Below, one piece after another: positions 13,601-28,600 of a stretch of 64,000 nucleotides of DNA. The stretch covers positions 128,265,605 to 128,329,604 of the forward strand of contig CP136064.1 of the NCBI GenBank assembly GCA_032622095.1. Direction: 5' to 3'. The notes under the pieces were generated by a model. It was not told the DNA's origin, did not search any database, and saw only the letters and a list, made by a program, of their open reading frames with translations. A program made the translations under genes and the position numbers. How positions within the stretch are numbered: position 1 is the stretch's first letter; every line of letters begins with the position of its first letter. This DNA comes from Siphonodentalium dalli. Its lineage: Eukaryota; Mollusca; Scaphopoda; Gadilida; Siphonodentaliidae.

Positions 13601-16600
13601 ACCCCCCCCCTGATTATATCAGTAAAATATCGCCTTGATAACCTTTAGGAAACATGTTATTTCTCATGTTGTCTTGTACCATTTGGCCTGAAATTTTAAG
13701 TGTCATATTCTAAGATGTGCCTCAGGACATGGAAAAAATTTGGGCGCAATAGGACATGGGGGTGATATTTCGTGACATAAAGACACACAAACAGATAAAC
13801 ACTTGGCTTTTATATAGATAGATGATTCCACCTATGCAAAACAACATCAGTGTAAACATATTTCAAGACCAAGAATAATTGTGACAATCAGCATATTGCT
13901 GTGGTGTGTGAAATGTGACTTCTAGCTATTATAAGAATAACATTGCTACTGGTACATTACTGCTACAATAACATAACTGCCAGTGGTCATTCGTAGTAGT
14001 TTGGCTATGTATATAAGCTAACATCAGATTCAACAGTTTGATGTACTGGTAAACCAATCATTATTCCACTGGAAATTTTAACGAAGATGTGATGTGTAAC
14101 ATAATTTTCAAGTTGTTCGATACACTTTGGCAATTTATCAAAATGAAGTCATCTAACCACTTAACAGTGACAATACATTAACCCTTTAAGTGCCAGGGGC
14201 CGATATTATCGGCCCTAAACCTACACAATAAGTCTGTTAAAGAATATAATAAAATATATTAAAATTATAAAAAAAGAAGAAAAAAAAAAAAGTTAAGCCA
14301 ATGCATTCTCTTATATATGCGAGGCGACCTATGGTCGACTCGCATATATAAGAGAATGCATTGGCACAGGGTATATGGGTTGATACAAAAATCGGACCTG
14401 GCACTCAAAGGGTTAAATACCTGACAATCTTGGATAGCGTTCTTGAAGAAGTCATCGAGTAAGAGATTGCTAAGGTCTGGATTCTTGTCAAATGCTTGTT
14501 TGATATTACCCAGGAATACACTGTTATAATAAATCAAACAAAATTATCAATAAGACTTAATAATAGTAATGTCACTGCAGAGAATCTATATGTAAGAATA
14601 TAATAAGAATATATTAACCCTTTGAACCCGAGAGACCGGAATACCGGTCCAATCCTTATATTCCTATATCCCGGGAGACCGGAATACCGGTCCGGAATTC
14701 AGACGATATTTGACACGAAATTACAGCTCAATAAAAGCACATATCAACTAGAGTTGTACTTCTACTTTGCACACACGCGTCACATGTTTACCCACGTAAC
14801 TTTGATAGAAAACTGATGACAGAGGGTCTGTTTCTGCGCGCATGCGCAGAGGCCTATTTTGAGAAAAATCGCTTTTTATCGTCGGAAAAGGGGAAGTATT
14901 TTGTGAGAAATTTCGCAATCAAAGCCCAAATTAACGCGCGAGAATGAGTCACATTCATGTTCATACCTCTGACTTTAGCATTTACATTGGAAATAGGGGG
15001 TCTGTTTCTTCGCGAATGCACACAAGTGCATTTTGAGAAATGCCTTTTTTCGTAGGCAAAGGATAAGAATTGTGTTATAAATATATAGCGCGACCAAAGG
15101 AAGCCACAATATAATCTATATGTATATTGAATGTGGAATGGACTGTCTCGTTGAAATATCTTGTGACATGTTTCACTGCAAACCAGTTCAGTCAGCATAG
15201 TTGATTGCCGTATAGTTGAGCTTGTATAAATGTATATACATCCCAGTTAAGAGCATTTTGAGTTACATCGCCAGAACACTATATATTACGTCAGGCACCT
15301 CGGGTTGGGGTCATTGAACGTTCAGGACGTCAGGGTTCAAAGGGTTAAAGAAAAATTATCTAATTTACATAATAAAAATCTGCAAACCTATATTAAAAAC
15401 CAACGTAAACATTGTCTGAAAACATAGAAATGATTCTCTTTTAATGTTACGCTTCATGGATTCTAAGAACAACCACTGCTGCACATGTTAAAGATGAATT
15501 GTCTCTGGATTCTCTATATAGATTCTGGTGTACAAAATAATAGTTTTGGGTCAGTCAGCAGAAACTTCCATCACTGGGAAATATATATGTATATTTATTA
15601 TTATTATTCTCATATTGGGATGAAATAGAGCATCAGTTGGCCTTTCTTTACTGAATGGAGTCTTCCATTAATGCTTTCTATACTAAATGGATTCTCCCAC
15701 TCAGTAATAAAAGTATAAATAGCAGTCAGGCCATCAAGTCACAAATGTATGTTTTCGATTAAAAATTGTTTTTCTCAGTGGATATCGGTGGTCTAGAGCA
15801 CCATTCTGAAGAATCCACCAGCTAACTAGCTGGCACTCTGGAGGAATTTGAGAAAGTCGGGTTAAATCAAAAAGGCAGTCAAATTGTCCATCATTGACAC
15901 AAATATATGGCTTCTACTGGAAACAAAGCAGTAAAGCAGAGCACTATCACAATGATTATGTTCTTAGGATCTCTTTGTGTTATTTCAGCTGGACATGGAG
16001 GACGGTCAAATGGTTTCCTCTCCCTGTATTTGGTTAGACCCCATCGATTACAAGTTATTTCCCCAACATCTATTCTAATATCTTCATTATAGTTGAGTTA
16101 AACTGATCGGGAGAATCTGCTGAACTGTAGCCGATGAACTGATGAATGGGATTTTGAATTGCCAAACTTGGGTGGGCGTCAGTGTCAGTCACTGTATTTA
16201 GATATACCCCGTTAATTGCAGTTGCCCAACATCTAACATAATATATTTGTTATAATTGTGTTAAACTGTTCGGAAATATCTTCTGAATTGTAGCCAATTA
16301 ACTGCTGAACATGATTTTTAATTGCTGAACGGGCATGGTGGTTAGTCAAATGTTGTCCTCTCCCTGTATTAGGATCTAAACCATAGATTACCTTTCAATT
16401 ACATAACCTACAACAGACTCGCTTTGTTATAAATGAGTTAAACTGAGGTAGGAAAATCTGCTGATCAGCATTTTAATATGTAAACTGCCAATCAGCAGCT
16501 GATTCAGCATTTTAGGTACGGCCGAATAAGTTTCTGATCTGATGGCTTCATTATGTCGGAATGAACCAATAGCTTAAAATATATCATTCTGTCGACTGTA

Positions 16601-19600
16601 GCGTCGTATTCCCAATACTTGCCATATCAAACTCACTCTAAAATTAGCGGTCACCATACATCCTATTTACGTATTTCAACAATGTTCCCATTCGATGGCT
16701 ATATTTTTGTTGTACTGAACCACCAGTTTGATAAATAACCATTTCTGACCATTGGGACTCCATATACGGCTACAGAGGGCTTTGGTCAAAATTCAGTAAA
16801 AACTAAGATTTTTGCGATTTCAAGCCATCATCTTCAAAGCCTTCTTTCAGGCAATCATCACAATGTTGGACGAAATAACACAATGAGATCCTAAAAACAT
16901 ATATTATATTTCTAGTGCTATACTTGTCTGGTTCTTTCCCTGTAGAAACTGTTTGCTTGTGGCAATGACGGCATTTAAAAAATTTTACCGAAATTTCGCA
17001 AATTCCTCATAGCTGCCGGTGGGTCAGCCGGTGAATTCTTTAGACGCATATAACTTTATATGCGAAAACACGCATCAGCAAAAAATACCGGTTTGGCTGC
17101 TGGACTATAGGAATAGTCATTATTCATTTGGATGGATATTGAGGATATATGAGCAGACGACAGCTGGACGAAATGTTAATACAAATGCAGAAGAATTCAT
17201 ATTCATTGGTGGGAAATGTTTAGATAATAAGTTTAACAAGTGACCTATGATCATTTGTTGAACTTATTATCTGTTCATTTCCTAAGGGAGTATTTAGTAT
17301 AGAAATGGTTAAGTTATAAAAGTATACATTGGAATAGTCTATTATTCGTTTGGAGAGGTATTCAAGAAATATTAAAAGACAAAAGATAATAAAGTGCCGA
17401 AGAATTCACATTCATTGGTGGGAAATGTTCAGATAATTAGCTTAATAAATGGCCATTGTTGAACTTATTATCTGAACCTATCCTAAGGGAACTACTCATC
17501 AGTGAGCCTTTAGTAAAGAAAGACTTAATGATGTAACCTCAGAGAGAAGGGTAACAACAATGAAATACCACCAATAAATAGTGGAATAAATAGTGGAATA
17601 ACATTTGTTATAATATATAGGTCCATAGATGAATCTAAAACTGTTTATTTGATGAAAGTACAGTAATGCCCTATATAATGGACTCCTTAACTACAGCAGA
17701 ATTATGGGTAAATTTTCAGGATTTAGTTGAAATTATGGCTTGTTGCCATTCATCGGAAAGCTCTCAGTAAGAGCAACAAGCCATATTTGCGACTAAATTC
17801 TGAAAAATTACGCATAATTCTGTTGTGGTTAAGGAGTCAATTATTTAGGGCATTACTGTATGCTTCTAAGGAGCTACAAACCTCCTAATTATGCAGCCTC
17901 CTCTCCACATTAGTGCTATACCACCAAAGTTAAGCTTCCAGTTAAACTCCCTGGCCGCCTCCCTCATCAACATAAAACCCTGAGCATATGAGACTATCTT
18001 TGATGCATACAAAGCCTGAAAATACAAAATTATGTTGATGATATAGTTACTCAAGAAATGAGCATTATGATATATAGAGTATAAATATCAGGGCCAGGAA
18101 CCTACATCATAACTTGCACGAAATGGCGGCAGGATGTTTCACATTGAAGTGACTATTTATTTTGATTTCTTCACCTTTATAAATAACTCAACTGAAAAAA
18201 TAGTGATTGAGCAACATTCAATTTATTCAAGCTGACTATGAATCCGGTACCCATATAAACAAGACTATTGAGAAGACATAAGTGTTCAAATAACCTTGGT
18301 CATCATTTTTCGAGGTTATGAATGTTGAACACAAAATTCTTCTTGATATCAAGTTTTTGTAGTAATGACGATGACTTGTTGTGATAGCTTATTAGTCTAA
18401 TAGCTTGCTGATATCTTTGGAAAATATAGAAGAAAAAAAACGAATATTGTGATATCTTGCTGTCCTTTTCATGTAAATTAGAAGGCCCTGAATATATAAA
18501 ATCTTGCTTCTCCACATGATTTTGTGGGACATTGGCTTCTTGGGAGTGGGGGGGGGGGGGGGGAAGGAAACTCAATTTTCTAAGTAAAAGTCTTATTCTG
18601 CAAACCAAAATAACCAGTAAATTAGTTGTCTAACTGTGATAAAATTAATAACTCTCAATCCAGTTTTGAACTGGACCTTTCTATCTATGTCCATTGTCCA
18701 TCTACCTACCAAACTTTAATCTGATAACTGTAACTGAGGTAACTGTATAGTTCTGTGTTTATTACACACCAACAGTCAATAAGTCTTTACCGGTAGTATC
18801 AAATAATAGTTTCTATTTTGTTTTCATGCTAGTTAGTCATCAACTCAACACAATACGAGGCTGAATTATTGTTGTAGTATGAGCTTGGTTTTTCTGCATG
18901 ACGTCATTTACATCATGAAATCTATTGGGATCGCACTAGTGTATTTGGTTGAAATTACCACACAGGCTAAAGTAATGTACTCAAACGAAATACAGAAATA
19001 GGTGTGTAATAAACCAAATTATACAGCAATCAGATGTCTATAACTAATGCTATATCCAGAATCCAAAATAATAAGCATAAGGGGTGTAACTCTGACATGT
19101 TATCGCAACAAATACCAGCTCAAAAATTAAATGCACTTTCATATGACTAATCCAGTAACTAAGTTTGTGCAATCTGATAATTATATCTAAAATCAGGATT
19201 CAACGAAAATATAGTTTATGTGTCTACTGTACCTTTCTGATGTCCTCAATGAATTGTTTCTTATCGCCATCATATTTACAGTTTGCTGGACCCTGTATCT
19301 GTTTGCTAGCATCAACACGTTCCGATTGTAGAGAAGAGAGACATCGCGAGAAAACGGCTTCACCTGAATAAAAGGAAAAAGTTTTACGACGTCAAGTGGG
19401 AAATCTTAAGTCGATTTGTTTTTCTGCCACTTCAGGTGGCAGACAGGGGAAACAATCTCATAGCTAAGTATATGATGCGCCATACAAGTCTCCAGAATTG
19501 ATAATATAAATAAGATTGTAACAAAAACAAAAGTCTAGGTGATAAAGATTTGATTAGTAAGAGAGAAAATTTGACATTTCATTTGGTGCGGATTGATACA

Positions 19601-22600
19601 AACTATCATGTTAATAAAAATACATCAAAATAATGATTGCAATAAAGCTAAGCAATGACGGTATGACTGGAAAAACAGAATAAAATCTTGGAACAACCAT
19701 TTTCGAGATGTTACAGCTATGAGATTGATAACATAAATAAGATTGTAACACCTTTATAGACTTGATGTGAAATTTTGTTCACGAACTTCCGACCCTTCTA
19801 GGGGTCTTTCTCAAGTGTAATGGCAGTTTGTGAACATAAAACAACATCAATGGTGTTATAAACTGAACACTATAATAAATGGACTCAACCAAGACAGGGG
19901 TTTGCTAGCACGCTGGAGCATTATTGCAATCATTATTTTGATGTATTCTTAAATATCATGATAGTTTGTATCAATCTGCACCAATTTAAATTTTCTCTCT
20001 TACTAGTCAATGCTTTATTACTTAGAATTTTGTTTTATAAAACTTTAAAAAACATTTAATGCAATTGCAAGCCACTGTTATTCACTATAACACTGACTTG
20101 TTAGTCAGGGTGCTATCTCTAAGCTAATTGTGTATGTGTTGATGCCCGGCTTGTACTCTGTGAGTATGCAAAATCTGCCTTATGATTCAAATCAATGTGT
20201 TACCAAACTCTCTGCAATGAATGTTTTGTACTATGATTTGCAATTTTGGATCAGGGATCATAACATACTTGATTATAACATTGTTTACAGGTGGACATGA
20301 AGAAAAGCTATCAACATGTTGATAAAAACCTGGCAGTTGATCGTTCCTAAGGTAGGCTTCATAAGAAATGGACTAATAATAGTATAATATAAATACAAAC
20401 CAATCAGAGTAACAGGAACTCCGTATTCTAAGGCTGAGATAGCTGTCCATTTCCCGGTTCCTTTCTGTAATAATGAAAGAGGATATAGAGGATTGCCAAA
20501 GAGTTATGTTGGGATATAAGATTTCATATAACGTCATAGACGAGTTGTGAATCAAATTTATGAAACGAGTTTCATAAAATCTTATACCCCAACATAACAA
20601 GTTGAAGATCTTGTTTATCACATGAAAAAAACTAGAGCTTTATGCCTTTATAAAAGATCAATATCCTTAAAAGAAGCTGCAAAATTCATACATTTACAGC
20701 ATTGGCTTTTCGAAATAGTATTAATCTGCCTAAATCAATGTAAAGACATGGCATGGTAATTTTTTTGGTGCGATGCCAAGTGATATGTAGCATGTGCCTA
20801 TTCATAATTAGTGAGAGATAAGGAAATATATAATGGATATAGTAATATATATGTGAACATAACAACAGAAATTTTGAGGAAATTGGGTTGACTACACTTC
20901 AAAATTGTTTTTCCCCAAAAATACATGACATTCACATATCAACTTAAAATTGACTGAAAATATATCTTCAATCTAAAGCATGCATAGACCACAGCTGAAC
21001 AGCATGATCTAAAATAGCAGCACTTGTTGTCTCAAGAGTCTCAGTTAGTGTGAAGACAAATTGGAAAGAATAATAATTTTCTGGCGACAGAGAGTCTGCT
21101 GACTGGTGCCTTTGACCTCTAAGTTTATATAAAGAGTTCAGGAAAGGAAGACCGAATGACAGCTTTCAGAACAGAAAAGCCTTTGACATAATTGTTGTTC
21201 TATGCCTCTACAAGAATTTAACTTTAGATATCACCTTTCACAGTATCACAATCACCACTCACCAGAGATCTATGCTATCAGGTGCAACTTTAACCCTTCC
21301 ATGACTAGAGCTTCCTTAATCTTATGAAAAGCCCTGTGCCAATGTATTCTCTTATATATGCGAGTATCCCATAGGGAGCCTTGCATATATATAAGAAATA
21401 ATTGTTGATAAATGGGTAACGGACAAGTAGTGATGACTAAAGTGCCATTAGAAACTTGTTGAGATAAAAACTATATGTCCCAATTGCTCTCATTAACCCT
21501 TTCATGATGGGAGCTGCACTGTTGCAGCATTAAATATCGTCTGCCAGTACATTCTCTTATATATGCGAGTTTCCATTAGGGAGCCTCACATATATAAGAG
21601 AATGCACTGGCTTACAAGTTCAAGGTAAATATTGTTAGGCCAATAAATTCTATTTTATATGCAAGGTGGGAGACTCGCCATATATAAGAGAATGCATTGG
21701 CATAGGGTTTTCGCAATATTTCAGGAAGCTCCAATCATAGAAGAGTTAAGGCCTTTCTCGACCACTATAATGTAAATGGTAAAATTTTGAAACACCATGC
21801 CTGCCTTTAATGAATCAAGTGATATTGGGGGGGGGGGGGGGGGTGGAGAAGAAATATTCCAAGTTATAAAACTTTTGTTCCAAATCCTGTGCACCCATGT
21901 CCATATTGAATGTCTATATATGATTTGTGTGTAAATGCCTGGTTCACAATAAATAGGCTCAAACAAGAGAAATTATACCTGTCCTGCAGAATCTCTTATT
22001 TTATCTAGTAAGTAATTTCCATCTGAATCTTTAAATCTTAATATGTCTCGTGTAATTTCCACCAAAAACGAGTCCAGATCTCCTTTATTCCATTCATCAA
22101 GCACCTGTAAAGAAATGTGAGAATGTAAATCTAAATATAAATGTAAATGTCATAATTCTATCACCTTCAGAGGTGTATGACAAAAATCCCAATACCATCA
22201 GCTGAAAGAATCAATCTAGTTCCTGTAAATATCAGACAGCACAATATAGCCACAGTACTAAAAAAAAGACAGAGCTCCATTGCTGGCTCTAGGCTAATCC
22301 CAACAATGTATGAACCTACATCCTGAGAGATGTGTCATTCCATAACTTTTGAGCTAGAGATTTGCATGGAAATCCCCATACATAATTTGTCACTTGACCA
22401 ACCGCCCTTAATGGTTCATCTCATCACCGCCAAATTTCATGCCACAATAAGTTCCAGAGAATGCCTATAGCATTTATATAAGTTATGTTTTTGTGTCACT
22501 TGATTAAATTCAATCGCTGAAAATATTATTCAAAACACACATTATTGTGTGATGGCTCCTTCAACGTTGTTGTGTATGGACTAATTTCAGCGATGTTCGT

Positions 22601-25600
22601 GTACACTTCAGTGAAATTTTTGTGAAACACTTACATCAGCCATTTCACCTTGATTCATGCCTAGGCAATCTTTCATGATGTGGTATGCTTCACATAGCAG
22701 CTGCATATCTCCGTATTCAATACCATTGTGCACCATTTTCACAAAGTGTCCAGAACCTTGTGGTCCAACCTTAAAGAAGAATCATTATTAATTAACAGGT
22801 ATATTAACACTACTTAAAGGGGGACTGTACACTAAATCCGGCCATTTATGGGACTATCCCCTTTTATACTCAACAGAACATATGCAACAAATAAATGAAT
22901 TTGAGCCATGTGCAAAATACACTCATGTGCTCTATGAATAATGCAAACAACATGGTAATTATAATGAAAATATGGACTGGATTGGAGTCAAAAATTAATT
23001 TTCATTACAATTACCATGTTGTTTGCATTGTTCATAAAGCACACAGGTTTTTGTGCACTAATCCATGGCTCAAAATCATTGCATATATGCTGTTGAGTAT
23101 AAAATGAGATGGTCCCATAAATGGCCAAATTTAGTGTACAGAACACCTTTAATGCAATCTTGTCCATGCTCACTAATTTCAAGAATTTAAGGAATCTGAA
23201 TAGGCAAGCTTCGAAACAGTCAACTGTGGCTGGTTAGTAGGCTGATAAGATTGTAAATTCCGATGGCATATGAAATTTTTTCCCAAATTACAACCACTGG
23301 ATAAAGTGACTAATATAGCTGCTATACTTAAAGTATAAAATTGTTGCCTTCCATTACGATCTAGACCAAGTCTACGTGGTCCACAACAGCTTGGTATATC
23401 AGTTGGGTTGATGCTGTTTTTGGGCCGAGTCCCGCCCTGTTGCTATTCTATAAAGGACATTCATTCAAAAGATGTATTACTTGTACAATTGACAATTGGT
23501 GAACCGTGAGCAATAGAAGCTGGCTAATTGAGCGACTGATTTCCATATCACTCTGCGTGTACTGAACTGATCAGATATGGCCTGTTCTGTACTGTCAGAT
23601 CTATTTATAGTTATCACTAGTTTACTGTTCCAAATACAACTTGGCAGGATAAATGATTTGCTGCTAGCTATGCTATCTCTGTTGTACAGTCAAAATTCGT
23701 TAAGTCGAACGTTGGTAACTCGAATACCCCACTTAAGTCGAAGCCATTGCCTGGTCCCGGCTGAGCTTGTGTGCAAAGCCATTAGAATAATCACAGTTAA
23801 GTCGAAGGTGGACAAGTCGAAATTCCGCTTAAGTCGAAAAGAAATTTGGTCCCACCAGCCAGCTTATAACACTAATTACTATGGTTAAGTCGAAGCGCCG
23901 TCGGCGACGCATCGCTATGTGATTATAATTAACTCAGTGTGCTTCTATACAATTTCTTAAAAAAGCTGTGATGTTTCCTGGAGTCTGTATATGTCCTAAT
24001 GCATTGTTTATCTATATATCTATATTTGCGAATGTCTGTCTGTCTGTCTGTCTGTGTTCTATAGAAATTCACAGGGGACCATCTAGATGATGCCAAAGGG
24101 GTCTACTAGGAGTAGCTTTTTACGAGAAAGATAATGGTCGGGGTTAGAATTTTCTAAAGTGACGCCGTTGTTGTCAGGGGCAGAAAAGGGGGAGGGGCAG
24201 ATTTTTTTCTCTCGCCGATTGCCACGAAACTTACATATAATCATCACCATGATATGAAGAATCCAACGGTGTGGTTTAAATATGTCAAATATGGCGTCGT
24301 TTGAGTCAGGGATGAACGGAAGGGGAGAGGGGCACCAAAATTGATAAAACTAATTTTAGCGCCAATTTCCAACAAATTTATATATATTCTTCTTCATGAT
24401 ACAAGGAATCTAATTGTGCGATTTAACAACGCCAAACTGTTGTTTTTGGATGAGAGATTGGGAGGGGTGGGCACTAAATTTGATAATAAGTCGCCGATTG
24501 CCACCACACTTATACAAAATCATCCCCCACGGTATGAGGAGTCTAATGTTGTGGCTTTTATCTGTCAAATGTGGCCTCATTCGAGTCAGGGTTGCATTGA
24601 AAGGGACAGGGGCACCAAAATTGATGCACAATTGTTTTAGCGCCAATTTCCACCAAATTGATACACGTTCTTATCCATGATATGAGGAATCTAATCGTGA
24701 TTCAAAGACGCCATAGTGGTGCTGTTTGGGTGAGAGATGGAGAGGGGAGGGATTGGCACCAAATTTGATAAAAAAATTGTTTAGTCGCCGATTATTACCA
24801 AACTTATAAACAATCATCTCCATGATATCAGAAGTGTAATCGTGTGGTTTAAGGATGTCACAAGTGGGGCCATTCGAGTCAGTGGTGTATAGAGATGAGA
24901 GGGACACAAAAAATTATATCTATATGTTTAGTGCCGATTTCCACCAGATTGAAACATATTCTTCTCCGTCATATCGTGTGGTTTATATATACCAAATTGG
25001 TGCCCTATGGGTGAGAGATATGGGGACCTTAAATTTGATACGAATTTCTATACTCGCCAATTTTCACCAATTTCATATATATGCCTCTCTAATCTCTAAT
25101 GAGTCTTAGTGTGTGCAGCTTGAGTCCGAAATAGGGACGGGAGGGTCACCAAAACTGATACAAAATATTTTTAGTACCAATTACCATCAAATTCAGACAC
25201 GTTCTTCTCAAATGATACAAGAAATAAAATCGTGCTGTCTGTCTGTCTTTTTGTCTGTCTGTGTGCGTTCTATATATAACTTCACGCGGTACAATCGAGA
25301 TGGCACCAAGGCGTTCTAAGAGGGGTAACTTTTTACAAGGAAGATAATGGTGCGGGTTAAAATTTTCTAAAATGACGCTGTTGGTGGGAGGGGAAATTTA
25401 AAAAATATGGTGAAATAGTTTTGTCGCTGATTTCCACCAAACGAATACATAATCACCTTCGCAATATGGTGTTGTTCGAGTCAGCGTTGCATCAACAATT
25501 GATTTAATAAACCAAATTCCACCAAATTCATACACGTTTTTCTCTAATGATATACCATGAATTAAATCACATTTGGTGTCGTTTGCGTCACGGATGGCGA

Positions 25601-28600
25601 GCGGATATGCACTATCATTGATAAAATTGCTATTCGCCGATATCCACATATAAGTTATATACAGTCACCAGGCCATCTCCATATCATTTTAAGTATTGGG
25701 CATTCACATTTCACAACCCTGACATATGGTGACCCACATAAGTCACTTGAACAATTATATCTTCTTAACAGTCATATTTATATGGGAATGGCAATGAAGG
25801 CATTCACACAATGAGCTAGCAAAAAGAGATAACTAGAAGAAGCATTAAACGTATATTTATCATTCTATTGAAGAGATACATATATTCGTGCAAACTGAGA
25901 GACCTCGAACCGTCAGAGGATTGCATATATAATAACAAGACAGTCAAAGACTGTGGGGTCGCTCACCAGACTGCAAAGACTGATAAGACTGGGACTCTTG
26001 AGACCATAACAGTCAGAACTTTTCATAATCACTTTAAAAGAAGCGGATCTACACAGGATATGTGGCTAGAGAGGCTTCATGTCGATCAGCGAATATCTAC
26101 CTTTAAATTACCAATGGAACACTACAGATCCCCCTCCAGCTCAACATATCCCCTCCTGACCGGGCTCCAGATTCCCAAGTCTTAGGTTAGAATTTCACAA
26201 CTGACGTCTCAAACTTTCTCAATTGTTCGAAATTTCCAATCTCACAAGCACCGTTTTATAAACTATTTAGACATGTTTGAAGCCCAATTATCCATGAACC
26301 CGAAAACAACATATATATGTCAAGATTAATCAGTCAGGTAGTTCCAAGGTAGATGTTTTAAGTGAAGTCCCCATAGCCCCGTCATTTCTTGACAGGTTGA
26401 CCTCATGTTAACAAATCTGAATCTCAGTCACCAAAGGATCCTCCATACTATATGTAAGCTAAATAGTCCAACCTCTCTTGAGAAGACATTTTTAAGTATT
26501 ACTATAGAGACATACAGTTATGTCCCTGGTCCCAGTCTATTTAATCTGGTGACCCCATCTGAATAAATTTGAATCCCAGATACCAAAGAACCCTTCATAC
26601 TAAATATCAATAAAATAGACCTGATGGTCTGTGTGAAGGAAGCATATTAAGAGGAAAACTTTCCTTTGCTTGACCCCTAGTTGACAAGTTGACCCCATTT
26701 AAAACCAATGACCCCATTTGAAAAAAAAATCTGAACTCCAGGTCACCCAAGGACTGTTCATACCAAATATGAACCCGTTCAACCTGATGGTACAGCAGAA
26801 GAGGTAGTTTTTAAGAATTACTATGGAGAGCAAGAGTTATGGCCCTGCCTTCATAACCATTTGATAGAGTGACCTCATTTAAACAAATATGAATGTAAGT
26901 CACCTAGGGAACATCTACACCAAATATGAACCCATTCAGTCTAGAGAAGATGTGAGCTCAAAAATTACATTTCATTGAACAAATCTGTAAATCACCCCCC
27001 CCCCCCCCCCAACACAGTGGCGACATCCCTGCAAGAATGTGACATACATCATTTATTTGGATGCCTATTGCCTTAACAAAATTACCATGACCTGGAAAGC
27101 CAGTGCATTCTCTTTTATATGGGAGGCTTCCCATGGGAGCATATATAAGAGAATGCACAAGCACAGGGTCTCACCAGCACAACTCTGGTCATGAAATGGT
27201 TAATATTAATAGTAAAAATAAACTTTATCTTTCAAACAGGCAATTTGTATCTGAGATAAACATGGGATAAAATTCCATTCATAAAGCCACTATCAGCAAC
27301 AAGAATGTCTGGGAGACCTGTTGACATGAAGATAATTAATGATGGCACAAACATTTGCCCAGTGATACCAATGTATTGTGTTACTCCTACAGCTGTGTTC
27401 AAAACAAGGATTTACATCCACACCTAAATATTTAAACCCATTTGGTCTTTAATATGTATCTGGAGAAGAAAACAATTGATGGACGGATAGAGACATAATG
27501 ACAGATGGATGGATGGGAAAACAGTCTGACATAGATACTGACAAATTCAATCCAATATACCCCCCCCCAAGTTTTCTTTTCAGGGTATAATGAGTTCAAT
27601 TGGATACTGGTGGTTAAGAACATAATATTCGAACAGCCAAGCCTGAACATAGTGTCTGACATTTGCACAATGAGGTCCCATAAGGGTGAATTTAATGACA
27701 CAATCCTGCAATGCGGGCTAGCATCACCAAATTCACCCTCTGAGGACCTCATTCTGTGTAGGCCTCAACTGCAACAGCATTAGATTGAAGTTCTCCAGTT
27801 AAAGTTGGTGATGTGCACCCACTGGGCACCTCAATTATGCATTTTATATTCACAAATTAGGGGATATAGAAACTAAATAGAAGGGAAAAAGTAAGTAAAA
27901 ATGTCAATTTAAGTGCCTATATACTTCCCAGAAGATGAGGCTTAAGCAGAATGAGGACCCTGGCTAGTGTATTTGGTGATGCTAGACTGCTGTGCAGGGT
28001 AGCATAACTAAATTCACCCTCTGGGAACCTCATTCTGCAAATGCCAGACACACTAAATTCAGGTTAGAGAACAATAATTTGTTTTTATTTTAATAACACA
28101 CATTGGCATGAGTGCTGTCTGGTGCATTAAGTTCACACCTGTCAGCCTGATAAACATCTCAATTGATGCCTGTGTGTGTATTTATATTAACTCTCTCTGT
28201 CTGTAGCTAATACAATTGACTTAATATGCTGGTGGGGGAGATCCTGTGAGTTAGGAAATGAGATAGGGTGGAATGCTGTTGGTTGGAGGCAGGGTGGGGT
28301 TCTGGGTCATGTGGGGGGAGGGTGATAAATTTTTTTGTATGTTAAATTGATCAAGGAGTTCCTGAATTTATTATTATTTTTTTGGGAATTATGGCCCTGC
28401 CTGCACCCGAATTTGACCCAGTGACCCCATTTGAACAAATCTGAACAGAACCCCAGTCATTCAATGACCCCACATACCAAATATAAACTAAATCGGCACA
28501 ATGGTTATAGACAAGAAGTCGTTATAAGAATTACCAAGGAGGAATATAGTTATGGCCCTGGTTTCGCAACTGTTTGACACAGTGACCTCATTTGAACAAA

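Noticed and set aside
25868-26185. 105-residue plus-strand open frame between R5 and R4
   Set aside because: No recognisable domain, no splice support, low internal consistency; likely chance.
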